Source: Spirochaetia bacterium
GTDB lineage: Bacteria; Spirochaetota; Leptospiria; Leptospirales; Leptonemataceae
DNA length: 64,000 bases
Direction of reading: 5' to 3'
NCBI GenBank assembly: GCA_009885105.1
Contig: VFLI01000011.1
Location: 1 to 64,000, forward strand
Shown here: positions 34,397 to 44,036 of the stretch, in pieces
How the letters are laid out: every line of letters begins with the position of its first letter
Numbering within the stretch: position 1 is the stretch's first letter
The notes under the pieces: model-generated
Told to the model about the DNA's origin: nothing
What the model saw: only the letters and a program-made list of their open reading frames with translations
The model's database searches: none
Position numbers and translations under genes: made by a program

Positions 34397-35966
34397 TCTT
34401 GCCGCTATTGATATCGGAACGAATTCATTTCATCTTGTTGTAGTAAAAACGGACGAACATGGCAATTTCGAAATTGTCGGGCGTGAAAAGGAATCTGTCC
34501 GCCTCGGAAGCGGAGCCGGCGATCTGGAGACTATACAGCCGGACGCGATGGAAAGAGGAATAACAGTTCTTGCGCGTTTTTCAAAGATTGCGAGAACAAT
34601 GAATGCGACGGTCCGGGCTGTCGCGACATCGGCCGTCCGCGAAGCAAAAAACAAAGACGAATTTCTCGACCGCGTCCGCACCGAATGCGGCATAGAGACC
34701 GAGGTGATCCCGGGTCACGAGGAGGCGCGGCTCATCTACATGGGCATGCTGCAGGCGCTGCCTCTTTACAACAGAAAGATTTTAATGATCGATATCGGCG
34801 GAGGGTCGACGGAATTTCTGATCGGTTTTGAAGGCAGACCGCTCTATGCGATTTCTGTCAAGCTGGGCGCGATCCGTCTGAAAGAAAGATTTTTCAAAAA
34901 AGAACCTCTTACGAAAGGCATGATAGACGACTGCCGGAAATTTATACGAATCCAGCTGACTGGCGTTCGAGATGAAATACGTTCCCGGGGATTTGAACTT
35001 GCCATTGGTTCATCCGGTACGATCGAAACGCTTGCGGGTATGAAGTATCTGGATGAATCCGATCAGGGCGATTCTAAGAGAAGAGACCTATTCATCACTC
35101 GGGCGGAACTTGACGAGGCCGCGGAAAAAATACTCAGCATTGAAACTGCCAGGAAAAGATCTCGACTGCCTGGACTGGATGAGAAGAGAGCGGATATTAT
35201 TGTTGGCGGCGTTATTCTGCTTCAGGAAGCTTTCCAGCTTCTCGGAATCGAGAACATGCAGGTATCGCCCTACGCCCTGCGCGAAGGGGTTATCTATGAC
35301 ACAATGTCACGAGAGCAGCATTCGGCCGCCAGTCTGAATGATATTCGACGGAGTTCGGTGGAACATCTTCTTGAGAGTTTTGACAGAAAGGGCCTTCCCG
35401 GAGCCGGATCGGCGCGTCACTCCGCAATGCTGTCTCTGAAATTTTTTGGTCATATGCGCAAACTCGGACTCATCCCGGAAATGGATGATTCTGACTCCTT
35501 CCTGCTCGAATCGGCCGTAATGCTTCACAATATTGGTCTGATAATTTCGCATTCCGCTCATCACAAGCACAGTTACTACATCATTAAGAACAGCGAACTC
35601 CTGCTTGGATTCTCCGCCCAGGAAATTGAGATAATTGCGCTTCTGGCGCGGTACCACCGTAAAAGCGGTCCCTCGAAAAAGCATCCGGAGTTCACATCGC
35701 TTCCGCCTCTGATACAGAGAAAAATCCTGATCATGGTTTCCATCCTCCGGATTATCGTTGGTCTGGACAGAAGCGGCACGGGAAACATCCGGGACCTGAT
35801 TCTCACGCAGGAAAAAAAGGGACTTATATGCGACGTTATACCGTCACAGGCGGCAGGGGCGGCTGCCGATATTTCTCTGGAAATTTGGGCCGCCGGATTG
35901 AAAACCGATCTGTTCGAAAAAACATTTGGGAGAGAGATAGAATTCAGAAAAATGATCGCCCCTTGA
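34389..35966 (+). CDS. ppx: Ppx/GppA-family phosphatase with HD-like C-terminus
   Basis: Exopolyphosphatase / pppGpp phosphohydrolase family, 525 residues. The ASKHA ATPase-fold N-domain has AAIDIGTNSFHLVVV, ATSAVREAKN, the phosphate loop DIGGGSTEF and SSGTIETLA. The C-terminal HD-like helical domain has MLHNIGLIISHSAHHKHS and ARYHRKSGPSKKHP. ATG 34389, preceded by GGAAGG, is preferred over TTG 34383. The family does not separate Ppx from GppA activity by sequence alone, so the symbol is tentative. Confidence 0.9.
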   Translation: MSNLAAIDIGTNSFHLVVVKTDEHGNFEIVGREKESVRLGSGAGDLETIQPDAMERGITVLARFSKIARTMNATVRAVATSAVREAKNKDEFLDRVRTECGIETEVIPGHEEARLIYMGMLQALPLYNRKILMIDIGGGSTEFLIGFEGRPLYAISVKLGAIRLKERFFKKEPLTKGMIDDCRKFIRIQLTGVRDEIRSRGFELAIGSSGTIETLAGMKYLDESDQGDSKRRDLFITRAELDEAAEKILSIETARKRSRLPGLDEKRADIIVGGVILLQEAFQLLGIENMQVSPYALREGVIYDTMSREQHSAASLNDIRRSSVEHLLESFDRKGLPGAGSARHSAMLSLKFFGHMRKLGLIPEMDDSDSFLLESAVMLHNIGLIISHSAHHKHSYYIIKNSELLLGFSAQEIEIIALLARYHRKSGPSKKHPEFTSLPPLIQRKILIMVSILRIIVGLDRSGTGNIRDLILTQEKKGLICDVIPSQAAGAAADISLEIWAAGLKTDLFEKTFGREIEFRKMIAP

Positions 35967-36033
35967 AATGACCATTCCGGATGGCCCTTATAATTCAAAA
36001 CAGAGGGCAGAATTTATCTTTCATTTTCTGGCT

Positions 36034-36061
36034 GGTATAAAAAGTTCGACTTTTTAATACC
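36034..36061. promoter_or_regulatory. hairpin upstream of glnN
   Basis: GGTATAAAAAGT (36034-36045) pairs with ACTTTTTAATACC (36049-36061) around a TCG loop, with one bulged base. It ends 24 bases before the glnN ATG and just upstream of its AGGGAA ribosome site. It could be an operator for nitrogen control or a leader hairpin. A terminator for the upstream gene is less likely because no T-run follows the stem. Confidence 0.45.
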
Positions 36062-36084
36062 GAACCGATGCCAGGGAAATATCT

Positions 36085-38211
36085 ATGGAAAACAAATATA
36101 ACTACTTTAACAATAAACCCATTCCGGAAATTTATGGAGTGAACTGCTTCAATGATTCTGTGATGAAGGAAAGACTGCCCAAATCCATATACAAAGAAAT
36201 CCAGAATGTGAAACGCGGTGACCTGGAAATGACCCATGAAACCGCTGAAGTAGTGGCGAATGCCATGAAAGACTGGGCCATTGAAAGAGGCGCGACTCAC
36301 TTCACCCACTGGTTCCAGCCGCTGACAGGCCTGACCGCTGAAAAGCATGATTCATTCATCTCGCCCACCGATGACGGCCGAGTGATCATGGAATTTTCAG
36401 GAAAAGAGCTGATAAAGGGAGAGCCGGACGCATCCAGTTTTCCCAGCGGCGGAATCCGGGCAACATTTGAGGCTCGCGGTTATACCGTCTGGGATGTGTC
36501 ATCTCCCGCATTCCTGAAAGAAGATAAAACCGGAGTCACTCTCTACATTCCAACTGCTTTCATTTCCTATACAGGAGAAGCGCTTGATAAAAAGGTCCCG
36601 CTGCTCCGATCAATGGAAGCCATCAACAAGCAGGCTCTTCGCATTCTGAAAGTCATGGGAAGGAATTCCAAACGAGTGACGGCAACAGTCGGGCCGGAGC
36701 AGGAGTATTTTCTAATCGATGAAGAATATTTCAATAAGAGACCGGACCTGATACTTTCCGGCAGAACTCTGTTTGGAGCCATGCCGCCAAAGGGCCAGGA
36801 AATGGAAGACCACTACTTCGGCACAATCAAAGAACGTGTCGCAGATTTTATGCGCGAACTCAACCTGGAACTCTGGAAACTGGGGATATCAGCCAAGACA
36901 CAGCACAATGAAGTGGCTCCGAATCAATTTGAGATCGCTCCGATTTTCAGCATGTGCAGCGTGGCAACGGATACCAATCAGCTCGTGATGGAAACACTTC
37001 GAAAAATCGCAGGACGACACAAACTCGTCTGCCTGCTCCACGAAAAACCCTTTGCCGGCGTGAACGGTTCCGGCAAGCACAACAACTGGTCCATGAGCAC
37101 CGATGACGGAATCAATCTGCTTGAACCGGGCAGCAATCCGCAGGAAAATGCGTCATTTCTTGTTTTCATTTCCGCGGTGATAAAGGCTGTGGATACCTAT
37201 GCTGGACTTCTTCGAATGTCCGCCGCCAATGCGGGAAACGACCACCGGCTCGGCGCAAACGAGGCGCCTCCGGCGATCATCTCGATTTTTCTGGGCGATC
37301 CGCTCCAGGAAATATTCGAAAATATTTCCAGAGGCGAAAAGGGCGGAAACAAAGAAGGCGACTTCATCAAAGTCGGCCAGACTTCTCTGCCCAAACTTCC
37401 GAGGGACCTGACGGACAGAAATCGAACTTCACCGTTTGCCTTCACCGGGAATAAATTCGAATTCAGAATGGTTCCTTCCAGCGATACGATTTCCGGACCC
37501 AATGTTGTGCTCAACACTGTCGTCGCGGAAGCGCTCTGCCAGTTTGCCGAAATTTTAGAAAAATCAAACAATGTGATTGATAGTATAAACAAAATAGTTA
37601 TAGATACTTACAATACACATAAAAGAATAATTTTTAACGGCAATAATTACTCCGAAGAATGGGTAGCAGAAGCTGCAAAAAGAGGCCTGCCAAACATCAA
37701 AACAACGGTTGATGCTCTCCAGGAAATGGTAAAGGAATCGGCCGTTGAACTTTTTGCAAAACATAAGATTCTTTCGAAAGTCGAACTGGAATCCCGGTTT
37801 CACATCTATCTCGAAAAGTACAGCAAGCAAATCAACATTGAAGCTGGAACCATGATTGAAATGGCGAATCTTCTCATCTTTCCCGCCGCGAATCGATTCG
37901 CCCGGGAGCTGGCCGATTCAGTAAATTCAATAAAAGCCGCTGTTAAGGACGCTGATACTTCGGTTCAGGAAGGATTAATCAGAGAAATTCTTTCAAACAT
38001 CAAAGGATTGAAGACCAAATCAGACGAACTGGCCGCCGAGCTAAAGAAGGCAAAATCGCTTGAAGATATTGTTCAGCATGCAAAAGCATTCCGGGAGAAA
38101 GTCTTTGTAAAAATGGCCGAGCTTCGAGTATACGGCGATATACTGGAAAAACTTGTGGATAAGAAAGCCTGGCCGTTCCCGACTTACGAAGAACTGCTTT
38201 TCAAACTCTGA
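36085..38211 (+). CDS. glnN: type III glutamine synthetase
   Basis: Makes glutamine from glutamate, ammonia and ATP. The 708 residues match the long GSIII class (about 700-730), not GSI (about 470). Signature segments are [61 protein letters not shown] and [15 protein letters not shown]. The C-terminal helical extension (about 560-708) is characteristic of GSIII. ATG 36085 has AGGGAA 7 bases upstream. A hairpin lies just upstream. There is no PII gene nearby. Confidence 0.96.
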   Translation: MENKYNYFNNKPIPEIYGVNCFNDSVMKERLPKSIYKEIQNVKRGDLEMTHETAEVVANAMKDWAIERGATHFTHWFQPLTGLTAEKHDSFISPTDDGRVIMEFSGKELIKGEPDASSFPSGGIRATFEARGYTVWDVSSPAFLKEDKTGVTLYIPTAFISYTGEALDKKVPLLRSMEAINKQALRILKVMGRNSKRVTATVGPEQEYFLIDEEYFNKRPDLILSGRTLFGAMPPKGQEMEDHYFGTIKERVADFMRELNLELWKLGISAKTQHNEVAPNQFEIAPIFSMCSVATDTNQLVMETLRKIAGRHKLVCLLHEKPFAGVNGSGKHNNWSMSTDDGINLLEPGSNPQENASFLVFISAVIKAVDTYAGLLRMSAANAGNDHRLGANEAPPAIISIFLGDPLQEIFENISRGEKGGNKEGDFIKVGQTSLPKLPRDLTDRNRTSPFAFTGNKFEFRMVPSSDTISGPNVVLNTVVAEALCQFAEILEKSNNVIDSINKIVIDTYNTHKRIIFNGNNYSEEWVAEAAKRGLPNIKTTVDALQEMVKESAVELFAKHKILSKVELESRFHIYLEKYSKQINIEAGTMIEMANLLIFPAANRFARELADSVNSIKAAVKDADTSVQEGLIREILSNIKGLKTKSDELAAELKKAKSLEDIVQHAKAFREKVFVKMAELRVYGDILEKLVDKKAWPFPTYEELLFKL

Positions 38212-38222
38212 AAAAAAGACCT

Positions 38223-38600
38223 TCAATTCTCCAGTATCACCACGGCGAGACTGGAAGCTTTACTGTGGCTGAGTGAAATGTGGTAGTGAAGAGCTCCCAT
38301 TTCCTCGGCCATACGTTTGGCCTTGCCGTAAAGCTTGAGGCTTTTCTTGCCGAATATTTTTCCCGCCACTTCCACATCTTTCAACCGCATTCCCGATGCG
38401 CCGCGAATATTGAGCGCTTTGACAAACGCTTCCTTCACAGCGAATCGAGCGGCCAGAAAAGGCACCGGATCTTCATGCGAAAGCGCATATTCGACTTCCT
38501 CTTCTGTAAACACTCGTTCGAGAAATTTTCTGCCATGCTGACGAAATAGATTTTCTATCCTTTCATTTTCAACAATATCAGTCCCCAGACCCAGTATCAT
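38223..38600 (-). CDS. acpS: holo-[acyl-carrier-protein] synthase
   Basis: Transfers phosphopantetheine from CoA to acyl carrier protein. The 125-residue length is typical. Magnesium-site motifs are GTDIVENERI (Asp8) and ARFAVKEAFVKAL (Glu about 57). It is the last gene of the dapA-dapB-cdaA-ybbR-acpS run and overlaps ybbR by 4 bases. Confidence 0.95.
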   Translation of the reverse strand: MILGLGTDIVENERIENLFRQHGRKFLERVFTEEEVEYALSHEDPVPFLAARFAVKEAFVKALNIRGASGMRLKDVEVAGKIFGKKSLKLYGKAKRMAEEMGALHYHISLSHSKASSLAVVILEN

Positions 38601-39625
38601 CGTGGAATCCTGTGTTCTTCCAGACCTTCCTGAATTTCATTTGGCCGGACGACTTCCACTCTTTCAAACTGAAGTGTTACCCGGGTTGGTTCAATTTTGA
38701 GGATCTGCACATTGTTTCTGCTGAAACGATCATCAACAAAGATTGGTATGCTTTCAACAAGAAAGGATGGTTTGATTGTTTTCGTATTCTCATCAAAAAA
38801 AACAGGGCAGTAGACCCGGGCTGTGAATTGATCGGGTGCGACAATATTTTTTTCCGCATTCACCAGAGCTTCAACAAAGGTGCTTCCGGGTATTTTTAAG
38901 ACCAAACCCCGAATCTCATTAATGCAGCGGACCGGAATTTTTACCATTGTAAGCGGAGTGCTCGTATCTCCGCCTATGTCAGCGGAAAGAATCCTTGCGC
39001 TCACTTCCACTTCTATCGGCTGATTTGGAGCCAGCTGCGTGAATTCAGGAAGATCGGCGATCAGAACTTTTTTAGAGAAAAAATTTTCCCGTGAACGTAT
39101 AGTGAATTTTTGAGTGCGAATTCGATCCATATCGCTCACAATTCGGGAAGGCCCTCGCACGGATACAGTTCGCGGGATTGTCCAGACATAACCAGCCTGA
39201 AAACCGCTCTCCAGAGCATAATCGATATCGGGATCAACGGCCAGATCTCTGGTCATCACAATATCCAGTGTTACAGTAACATTCGAATTGTATTTTGCTT
39301 TGATCCGATCCGGCAGATCCGGCAGAAGCCTGGCGCGATAGATATTCTCTCCGATCGCGGGCCGTGGATTTGTGAGTAAAATGCGAAAATCAGACACGGG
39401 AAAATCCATCTGCTCCCGGGGACCGGAGAATTGAACATTCACAAAAGACGGCAGATTGTCGCTCAGAACCAGGTTGGCCGGCAGGTCAGGTTTTTCCAGA
39501 CGTATCTGAATAACACGAGTTACATTCTTCGTATAATTTACATATGAGAAAACAAGCACAGCCACGAGAAAGCTGCCAGCCTTGGCTCTCCAGTGATCAA
39601 GAAATTTAAGCAGTGTATTTTTCAC
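38597..39625 (-). CDS. cdaR: YbbR-domain protein, probable regulator of CdaA
   Basis: A 342-residue protein with an N-terminal membrane anchor (about 16-31) followed by YbbR repeats on the outer face. Its repeat pattern (for example VQIRLEKPDLPANLVLSDNLPS and a later VSVRGPSRIVSDMDRI) is typical. YbbR/CdaR binds the membrane-bound diadenylate cyclase CdaA in Firmicutes. Here it overlaps the cdaA stop by 4 bases, which supports the same partnership. Sequence conservation in YbbR is low, so the family call rests on repeat pattern plus context. Confidence 0.85.
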   Translation of the reverse strand: MKNTLLKFLDHWRAKAGSFLVAVLVFSYVNYTKNVTRVIQIRLEKPDLPANLVLSDNLPSFVNVQFSGPREQMDFPVSDFRILLTNPRPAIGENIYRARLLPDLPDRIKAKYNSNVTVTLDIVMTRDLAVDPDIDYALESGFQAGYVWTIPRTVSVRGPSRIVSDMDRIRTQKFTIRSRENFFSKKVLIADLPEFTQLAPNQPIEVEVSARILSADIGGDTSTPLTMVKIPVRCINEIRGLVLKIPGSTFVEALVNAEKNIVAPDQFTARVYCPVFFDENTKTIKPSFLVESIPIFVDDRFSRNNVQILKIEPTRVTLQFERVEVVRPNEIQEGLEEHRIPR

Positions 39626-40488
39626 GCTGTCTTACCTGGGTCTGCGCCTTCTTTCTTGACTGGATCGGCAGACTTTTCTGTCGGCACCTGATCGCGCAGC
39701 CTGCTTCTTTCATCCGGCGGTGTTTTTTCTTCCCGGACAGATTTTTTAACAGTCAAAGTTTCAAACAGCATCGATTTAAGTTCGAGCGGTTTCACGCTTT
39801 TCAGCTCACCGTTCAGCATTACACTGATACGTCCCGTTTCTTCCGATGTAACAATCACTATAGCATCCGATTCCTCAGAGATCCCCATGCCAGCGCGATG
39901 TCGGGCCCCGTGTGTTTTCTTGAGGGTTCGCGAGCTGGAAAGCGGGAGATAGCATGACGCCGCAACGATTCGGTTTCCTTCCACCATGATTGCGCCGTCG
40001 TGGAGAGGTGTGTCCTTATGAAAGATAGTCTGGATTAGTTCTCTCGTAACGTTGGCATCCAGGGCAACCGCATTATCAATTATATTCTGGGGCCTGATTT
40101 CACGAAGTATGCAGATTATCGATCCCGTCCGGTCCGCGGCCATATTTTTTACCGCTTCCACAATGTCGTCCAGCGGGACAGAAATTGACTGCGTAACCCA
40201 CTGAAAAATCGGCATCCGCCCTATCTCGCCGATCAAACGACGGAGTTCCGGCTGCAGAAGAACGATCAGACCGAAAACCAGATAAGAGGAAACATTGGTA
40301 ATCAACCAGGAAACAGTTTCAAGTTGAAGCCACCGGGCCATTATATCCAGAACAAGTATCAAAGAAAAACCAATGATCAGCTGTATCGCTCTGGTGCGGC
40401 TGATCAGGGCATAGACACGATAGAAAATGAATGCAACAATCAGAACATCCAGAGCGGGTTTGATATATGTGTTCAGGTAATGCAGCAT
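39622..40488 (-). CDS. cdaA: diadenylate cyclase CdaA (DacA)
   Basis: Makes c-di-AMP from two ATP. The 288-residue protein has three N-terminal membrane helices (to about residue 80) and a DisA_N/DAC domain with the catalytic DGA (164-166, PLHDGAIMVEG) and RHR (196-198, GARHRAGMG). A hydrophilic C-terminal tail (about 250-288) is rich in Lys and Glu/Asp and looks disordered. It lies between dapB and ybbR. Usual partners in Firmicutes are ybbR and glmM; glmM is not here. Confidence 0.94.
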   Translation of the reverse strand: MLHYLNTYIKPALDVLIVAFIFYRVYALISRTRAIQLIIGFSLILVLDIMARWLQLETVSWLITNVSSYLVFGLIVLLQPELRRLIGEIGRMPIFQWVTQSISVPLDDIVEAVKNMAADRTGSIICILREIRPQNIIDNAVALDANVTRELIQTIFHKDTPLHDGAIMVEGNRIVAASCYLPLSSSRTLKKTHGARHRAGMGISEESDAIVIVTSEETGRISVMLNGELKSVKPLELKSMLFETLTVKKSVREEKTPPDERSRLRDQVPTEKSADPVKKEGADPGKTA

Positions 40489-40504
40489 GAATAATTCTTG
40501 ACAT

Positions 40505-41320
40505 TCAGTCCGCTCTGATATTCAGAACATCAAACATGGAATACTCGCCCGGCGGCCTTCCAGTCAAAAATTCCGCAGCTCGCAGCGCGCCGGCTGCGAA
40601 TGTATCCCGTGAAGAGGCTCTATGCGTGAGCTCAAGCCGTTCTCCCTCCGTCATAAAAAAAACAGTATGATCGCCGACTGTGTCGCCGCCGCGAAGAGCG
40701 TGGACTCCAATTTCCTTCCCGGTCCGCTCTCCGGTGATTCCCTGGCGTCCGTAGCGGATATCTTTCTCACTTCGGGAAAGCACATTAATTAAAATCTCTT
40801 TCAGACGAACAGCGGTTCCGGAGGGAGCGTCCTTCTTATGTCTGTGGTGCGCCTCAACAATTTCAATATCATAATCCTTCAAAGCTGCGGAAGCCAGACT
40901 GACCAGATGAAAAAGGAGATTCACCCCCAGCGACATGTTGGGAGATATCATCACAGGAATTTTATTTTTATTTTTCAAGATTTCAGTTTTCTGATCCGGG
41001 GTGAGTCCGGTCGTTCCTGCAATGAACACGATTTTCTTTTTCGCGCACAGCTCAGCCATTCTAACTGTATTTTCCGGATGCGAAAAATCGATTGCCGCTT
41101 TTGCTCCGGCAAGAGCCGTTTCCGGATCATCGACTATTTGAATTCCATTCGCGGCTGATCCGCTGATTTCACCCGCGTCTCTTCCGAGAAAAGAAGATCC
41201 TTTACTTTCCAGAGCGCCGCTGAGTTTCACTCTTTTATTCGCTTCCAGCTCTGTTTCAGCCAGACGAATGATTGTCTTCCCCATCCGGCCCGCCGCGCCG
41301 ATCATTGCAAACGGAATCAT
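40505..41320 (-). CDS. dapB: 4-hydroxy-tetrahydrodipicolinate reductase
   Basis: Second step of the diaminopimelate pathway. 271 residues with the Rossmann motif GAAGRMGKTI, GTTGLTPDQ, and the substrate motif EAHHRHKKDAPSGTA. It overlaps the dapA stop by 4 bases (ATGA) and sits 16 bases upstream of cdaA. Confidence 0.96.
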   Translation of the reverse strand: MIPFAMIGAAGRMGKTIIRLAETELEANKRVKLSGALESKGSSFLGRDAGEISGSAANGIQIVDDPETALAGAKAAIDFSHPENTVRMAELCAKKKIVFIAGTTGLTPDQKTEILKNKNKIPVMISPNMSLGVNLLFHLVSLASAALKDYDIEIVEAHHRHKKDAPSGTAVRLKEILINVLSRSEKDIRYGRQGITGERTGKEIGVHALRGGDTVGDHTVFFMTEGERLELTHRASSRDTFAAGALRAAEFLTGRPPGEYSMFDVLNIRAD

Positions 41321-42201
41321 TCGTCGCTGCCTGTTTGCCTGAGAATTTCTTTGATCTTATTTTTTCTGTCATCAGACAGTTCGACAAGCGGCATACGAAT
41401 ATCCGCCCCGCATAGACCCAAAATATTACAGGCGGCTTTCACCGGTATTGGATTGGTTTCCCAGAAAAGCGAATTCATGAGAGGAAGCATTGAATAGAAT
41501 ACAGAATTTCCAGCTGCAAAATCTCCCTTCAGGTATGCCGCCATCATTCTCTTCATTTTAACCGGGAACAGATTGGAAGCGACCGAGATGACACCCTGCC
41601 CCCCGATGCCCATGACTGCCGGAATGAGATTGTCATCTCCGCTCAATAGTGAGTAGGCTTTGCCGCATTGAGCAATGATTTGACTCATCTGCGACAGATC
41701 GCCGCTCGCTTCTTTTATTGCGCAGATCTTCGGCGTATCCATCAGGCGGACAAATGTCTCAGGCTCTACATTCACGGCAGTGCGGCCTTTGATATTGTAA
41801 AGGACAACGGGCACAGAACTGGCTCCGGCCACAGTTTTAAAATGTCTGTACAGTCCTTCCTGTGTCGGTTTGTTATAATATGGATTGACGAGCATTACTG
41901 CGTCAACACCCGCTTTGCAGGCATCCTCAGTCAGTCCGACAGCTTCTTTTGTCGAATTTGATCCGGTTCCGGCTATTACACGGATCTTACCGCCGGCAAA
42001 TTCCACAGATTTTCGTATCAGTTCCCTGTGCTCTTCATGAGACAGCGTGGGGGATTCGCCAGTCGTTCCGCATGGTACGATTCCGTCGATTTTGGCGTCA
42101 ATCTGCCGGGTTATAAGTTTCTCATACGCTCTGTAATCTATTTTATCTCCCCCGCTCATGAAGGGAGTAATTATTGCCGTGAATACGCCTTTGAATTCCA
42201 T
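41317..42201 (-). CDS. dapA: 4-hydroxy-tetrahydrodipicolinate synthase
   Basis: Condenses pyruvate with aspartate semialdehyde. 294 residues; Schiff-base lysine in CAIKEASGDLS (about 161), Tyr and Arg in LYNIKGRTAVN, and CGTTGESPTLSHEEH at the N-terminus. The usual YNVPGRT loop is YNIKGRT here, with Pro replaced by Lys; the catalytic Tyr and Arg are kept. It is the first gene of a five-gene unit. A divergent glycosyltransferase gene starts across a 231-base region. Confidence 0.95.
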   Translation of the reverse strand: MEFKGVFTAIITPFMSGGDKIDYRAYEKLITRQIDAKIDGIVPCGTTGESPTLSHEEHRELIRKSVEFAGGKIRVIAGTGSNSTKEAVGLTEDACKAGVDAVMLVNPYYNKPTQEGLYRHFKTVAGASSVPVVLYNIKGRTAVNVEPETFVRLMDTPKICAIKEASGDLSQMSQIIAQCGKAYSLLSGDDNLIPAVMGIGGQGVISVASNLFPVKMKRMMAAYLKGDFAAGNSVFYSMLPLMNSLFWETNPIPVKAACNILGLCGADIRMPLVELSDDRKNKIKEILRQTGSDE

Positions 42202-42432
42202 ATTAAACCTGTCTCAGGGGACGTAATAAAATAGTTTAGACTAATGTATAGCCATTTTGCCAGTAAAGAAAACTGCACATTCTTGCGGCCCCAACACGAC
42301 TCTTACTTGAATCGGCCGAAAAAAGGCGACATATTTTTTCTTGCCGGCCAGGATAATTCTCAGTGTGCTATTTTTCCCGCAAAATTCAAAAACGAGTTTT
42401 CCCTTTTCCCCGGTAATTCCTCTCTGGCTACA

Positions 42433-43563
42433 ATGTCACAATCGTTCCAGGTAATTCTGGTAATCCTATCTTTCCTGACATCATTTGTTCTTTCAGGCAT
42501 CATCACTCTTGTTCCGGATTTTCTTCCCGATGTGCCCAATACTCGTTCTGCTCATAAAAAGATAATCCCGAGAGGGGGCGGAATCGCTTTTGTATTTTGT
42601 TTTTTTACTTCCATGGTATTGATCAGTCTGGTCACGGATGTTACGTACAATAAAAGCATCACCGCTCTCACTGCAGGAGCTTTAATAATTGCCCTGCTCG
42701 GACTGCTGGATGACGCTTTTGCGCTGCCCGCTCTGCCCCGGTTGACGCTTCAGGGCCTTTTTGCTATCATTATTTGTCTGTACGGAGTTCCGGAACGAAT
42801 CCGGATTCTAGGTCTCGTTGAAGTTACCGGAGCAGCTGCTCTCGCCTTTCAGGTGATGTGGATAATAGCCTGCATCAATTTTTTTAATTTCATGGACGGA
42901 CTGGACGGACTTGCCTCAAATCAGGGACTGTTCATGGCGATTGTTATGGGATTTCTGTTTCTATTCGATCCGTTCAGTAATATTGCGGAGCAATCACAGC
43001 CGGGCATGCACGATCCGGTCCTTTTCAAAGCGATGGGACTCGGATATTTCTGTCTGGCCTCAGCGCTTGCCGGCTTCCTTCTCTGGAATACTCCGCCTGC
43101 TCGCCTTTTTATGGGCGATACGGGCAGCTATTTTCTTGGATTTGTATTTGGTTTCTGCGCTCTCATAACTCCATACTCAACGCAGGCAGATATGAGAAAA
43201 CACACCCTGAAGTGGACAGGAGGAGAAATCAGCAGCGGGCCGGCCGACTTCACGATCGTGTTCATTCTGCTTCTTCCTTTTTTACTGGACACTTCATTGA
43301 CATTGATATACCGGCTCAGACAGGGTCAGAATATTTTTCAGGCTCATAAAGATCATCTTTATCAGCTGTTGTACAGATCAGGATGGACAGCGGGAAAAAT
43401 CAATCTTTTGTTTTTCGGTTTCAATCTGCTGCTCCTCTGGCCTGCCTTTGAATTGTTGAACAGCTCTCGGACCGGGATTATTTTGCTTTTCAGCATTATT
43501 ATTCTGTCAACAGCGCTGCATCTATTTTTTTCCTCCAGGATGCGCGGACGGCTGGAAAAATAA
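42433..43563 (+). CDS. WecA/MraY-family phospho-sugar transferase
   Basis: Inner-membrane transferase that moves a phospho-N-acetylhexosamine-type sugar from UDP to polyprenyl phosphate, starting a surface glycan. Motifs are SAHKKIIPRGGGIAF, LLGLLDDAF with the metal Asp pair, NFFNFMDGLDGLA, RLFMGDTGSYFLG, and a C-terminal AHKDHLYQLL that favours the WecA/WbpL side over MraY. There are about ten membrane helices. The frame is open from 42244, but the first 63 codons are hydrophilic and unlike the family. ATG 42433 gives 376 residues starting at the first helix. Confidence 0.85.
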   Translation: MSQSFQVILVILSFLTSFVLSGIITLVPDFLPDVPNTRSAHKKIIPRGGGIAFVFCFFTSMVLISLVTDVTYNKSITALTAGALIIALLGLLDDAFALPALPRLTLQGLFAIIICLYGVPERIRILGLVEVTGAAALAFQVMWIIACINFFNFMDGLDGLASNQGLFMAIVMGFLFLFDPFSNIAEQSQPGMHDPVLFKAMGLGYFCLASALAGFLLWNTPPARLFMGDTGSYFLGFVFGFCALITPYSTQADMRKHTLKWTGGEISSGPADFTIVFILLLPFLLDTSLTLIYRLRQGQNIFQAHKDHLYQLLYRSGWTAGKINLLFFGFNLLLLWPAFELLNSSRTGIILLFSIIILSTALHLFFSSRMRGRLEK

Positions 43564-43571
43564 AAGCGGAG

Positions 43572-44027
43572 TTATCTGACTGGAGGCGCGGGCAGAGACG
43601 GAATCTGAATTTTTTCCGGCAGCCAGGAACGCAGGTATTCTACGGGTATGTGCTGAACATAGGCGTGAAAAAACCAAAATATCCAGTAGAACAAAGTGAT
43701 CAGAACCATCGTGCGCACGAAAGCCCGCCCGACAGTTTTTGAGGCTGAGAAAAATGCAATAAACAGAGCAATTGGCCAGAAAAGAAAAAGCGTGAACGCG
43801 ATAACAGGACCGGCGCCGGAGACAAGGTCAATCAAACTGCTGCCGAATTTTTCGCTGTAATCATGCCAGGAATGCGTCAGCTCTTCGCGAAACCAGAGGC
43901 AGTAAAATCCAAAGATGAGCACGCTGCAGATTTTCCAGATCCAGTCAATGCCTCCGCGAAAAAGAACGAGCAGCATAGCCAGTCCCCATAGAAAAAAGAC
44001 CGGCCCAATTATTATTTTGAATTCCAT
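43572..44027 (-). CDS. membrane protein of unknown function
   Basis: A 151-residue protein with about four hydrophobic helices (about 4-24, 28-46, 72-92 and 103-125) and a short Pro-rich C-terminus. I do not recognise the family. It is 9 bases downstream of pdxA and is probably co-transcribed with it and the bactofilin. There are no catalytic or cofactor motifs. Confidence 0.65.
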   Translation of the reverse strand: MEFKIIIGPVFFLWGLAMLLVLFRGGIDWIWKICSVLIFGFYCLWFREELTHSWHDYSEKFGSSLIDLVSGAGPVIAFTLFLFWPIALFIAFFSASKTVGRAFVRTMVLITLFYWIFWFFHAYVQHIPVEYLRSWLPEKIQIPSLPAPPVR

Positions 44028-44036
44028 GACATCCTG

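Noticed and set aside
42244-42432. N-terminal extension of the WecA-like protein
   Set aside because: The 63 extra codons are hydrophilic and unlike the family; the first membrane helix starts right after ATG 42433.
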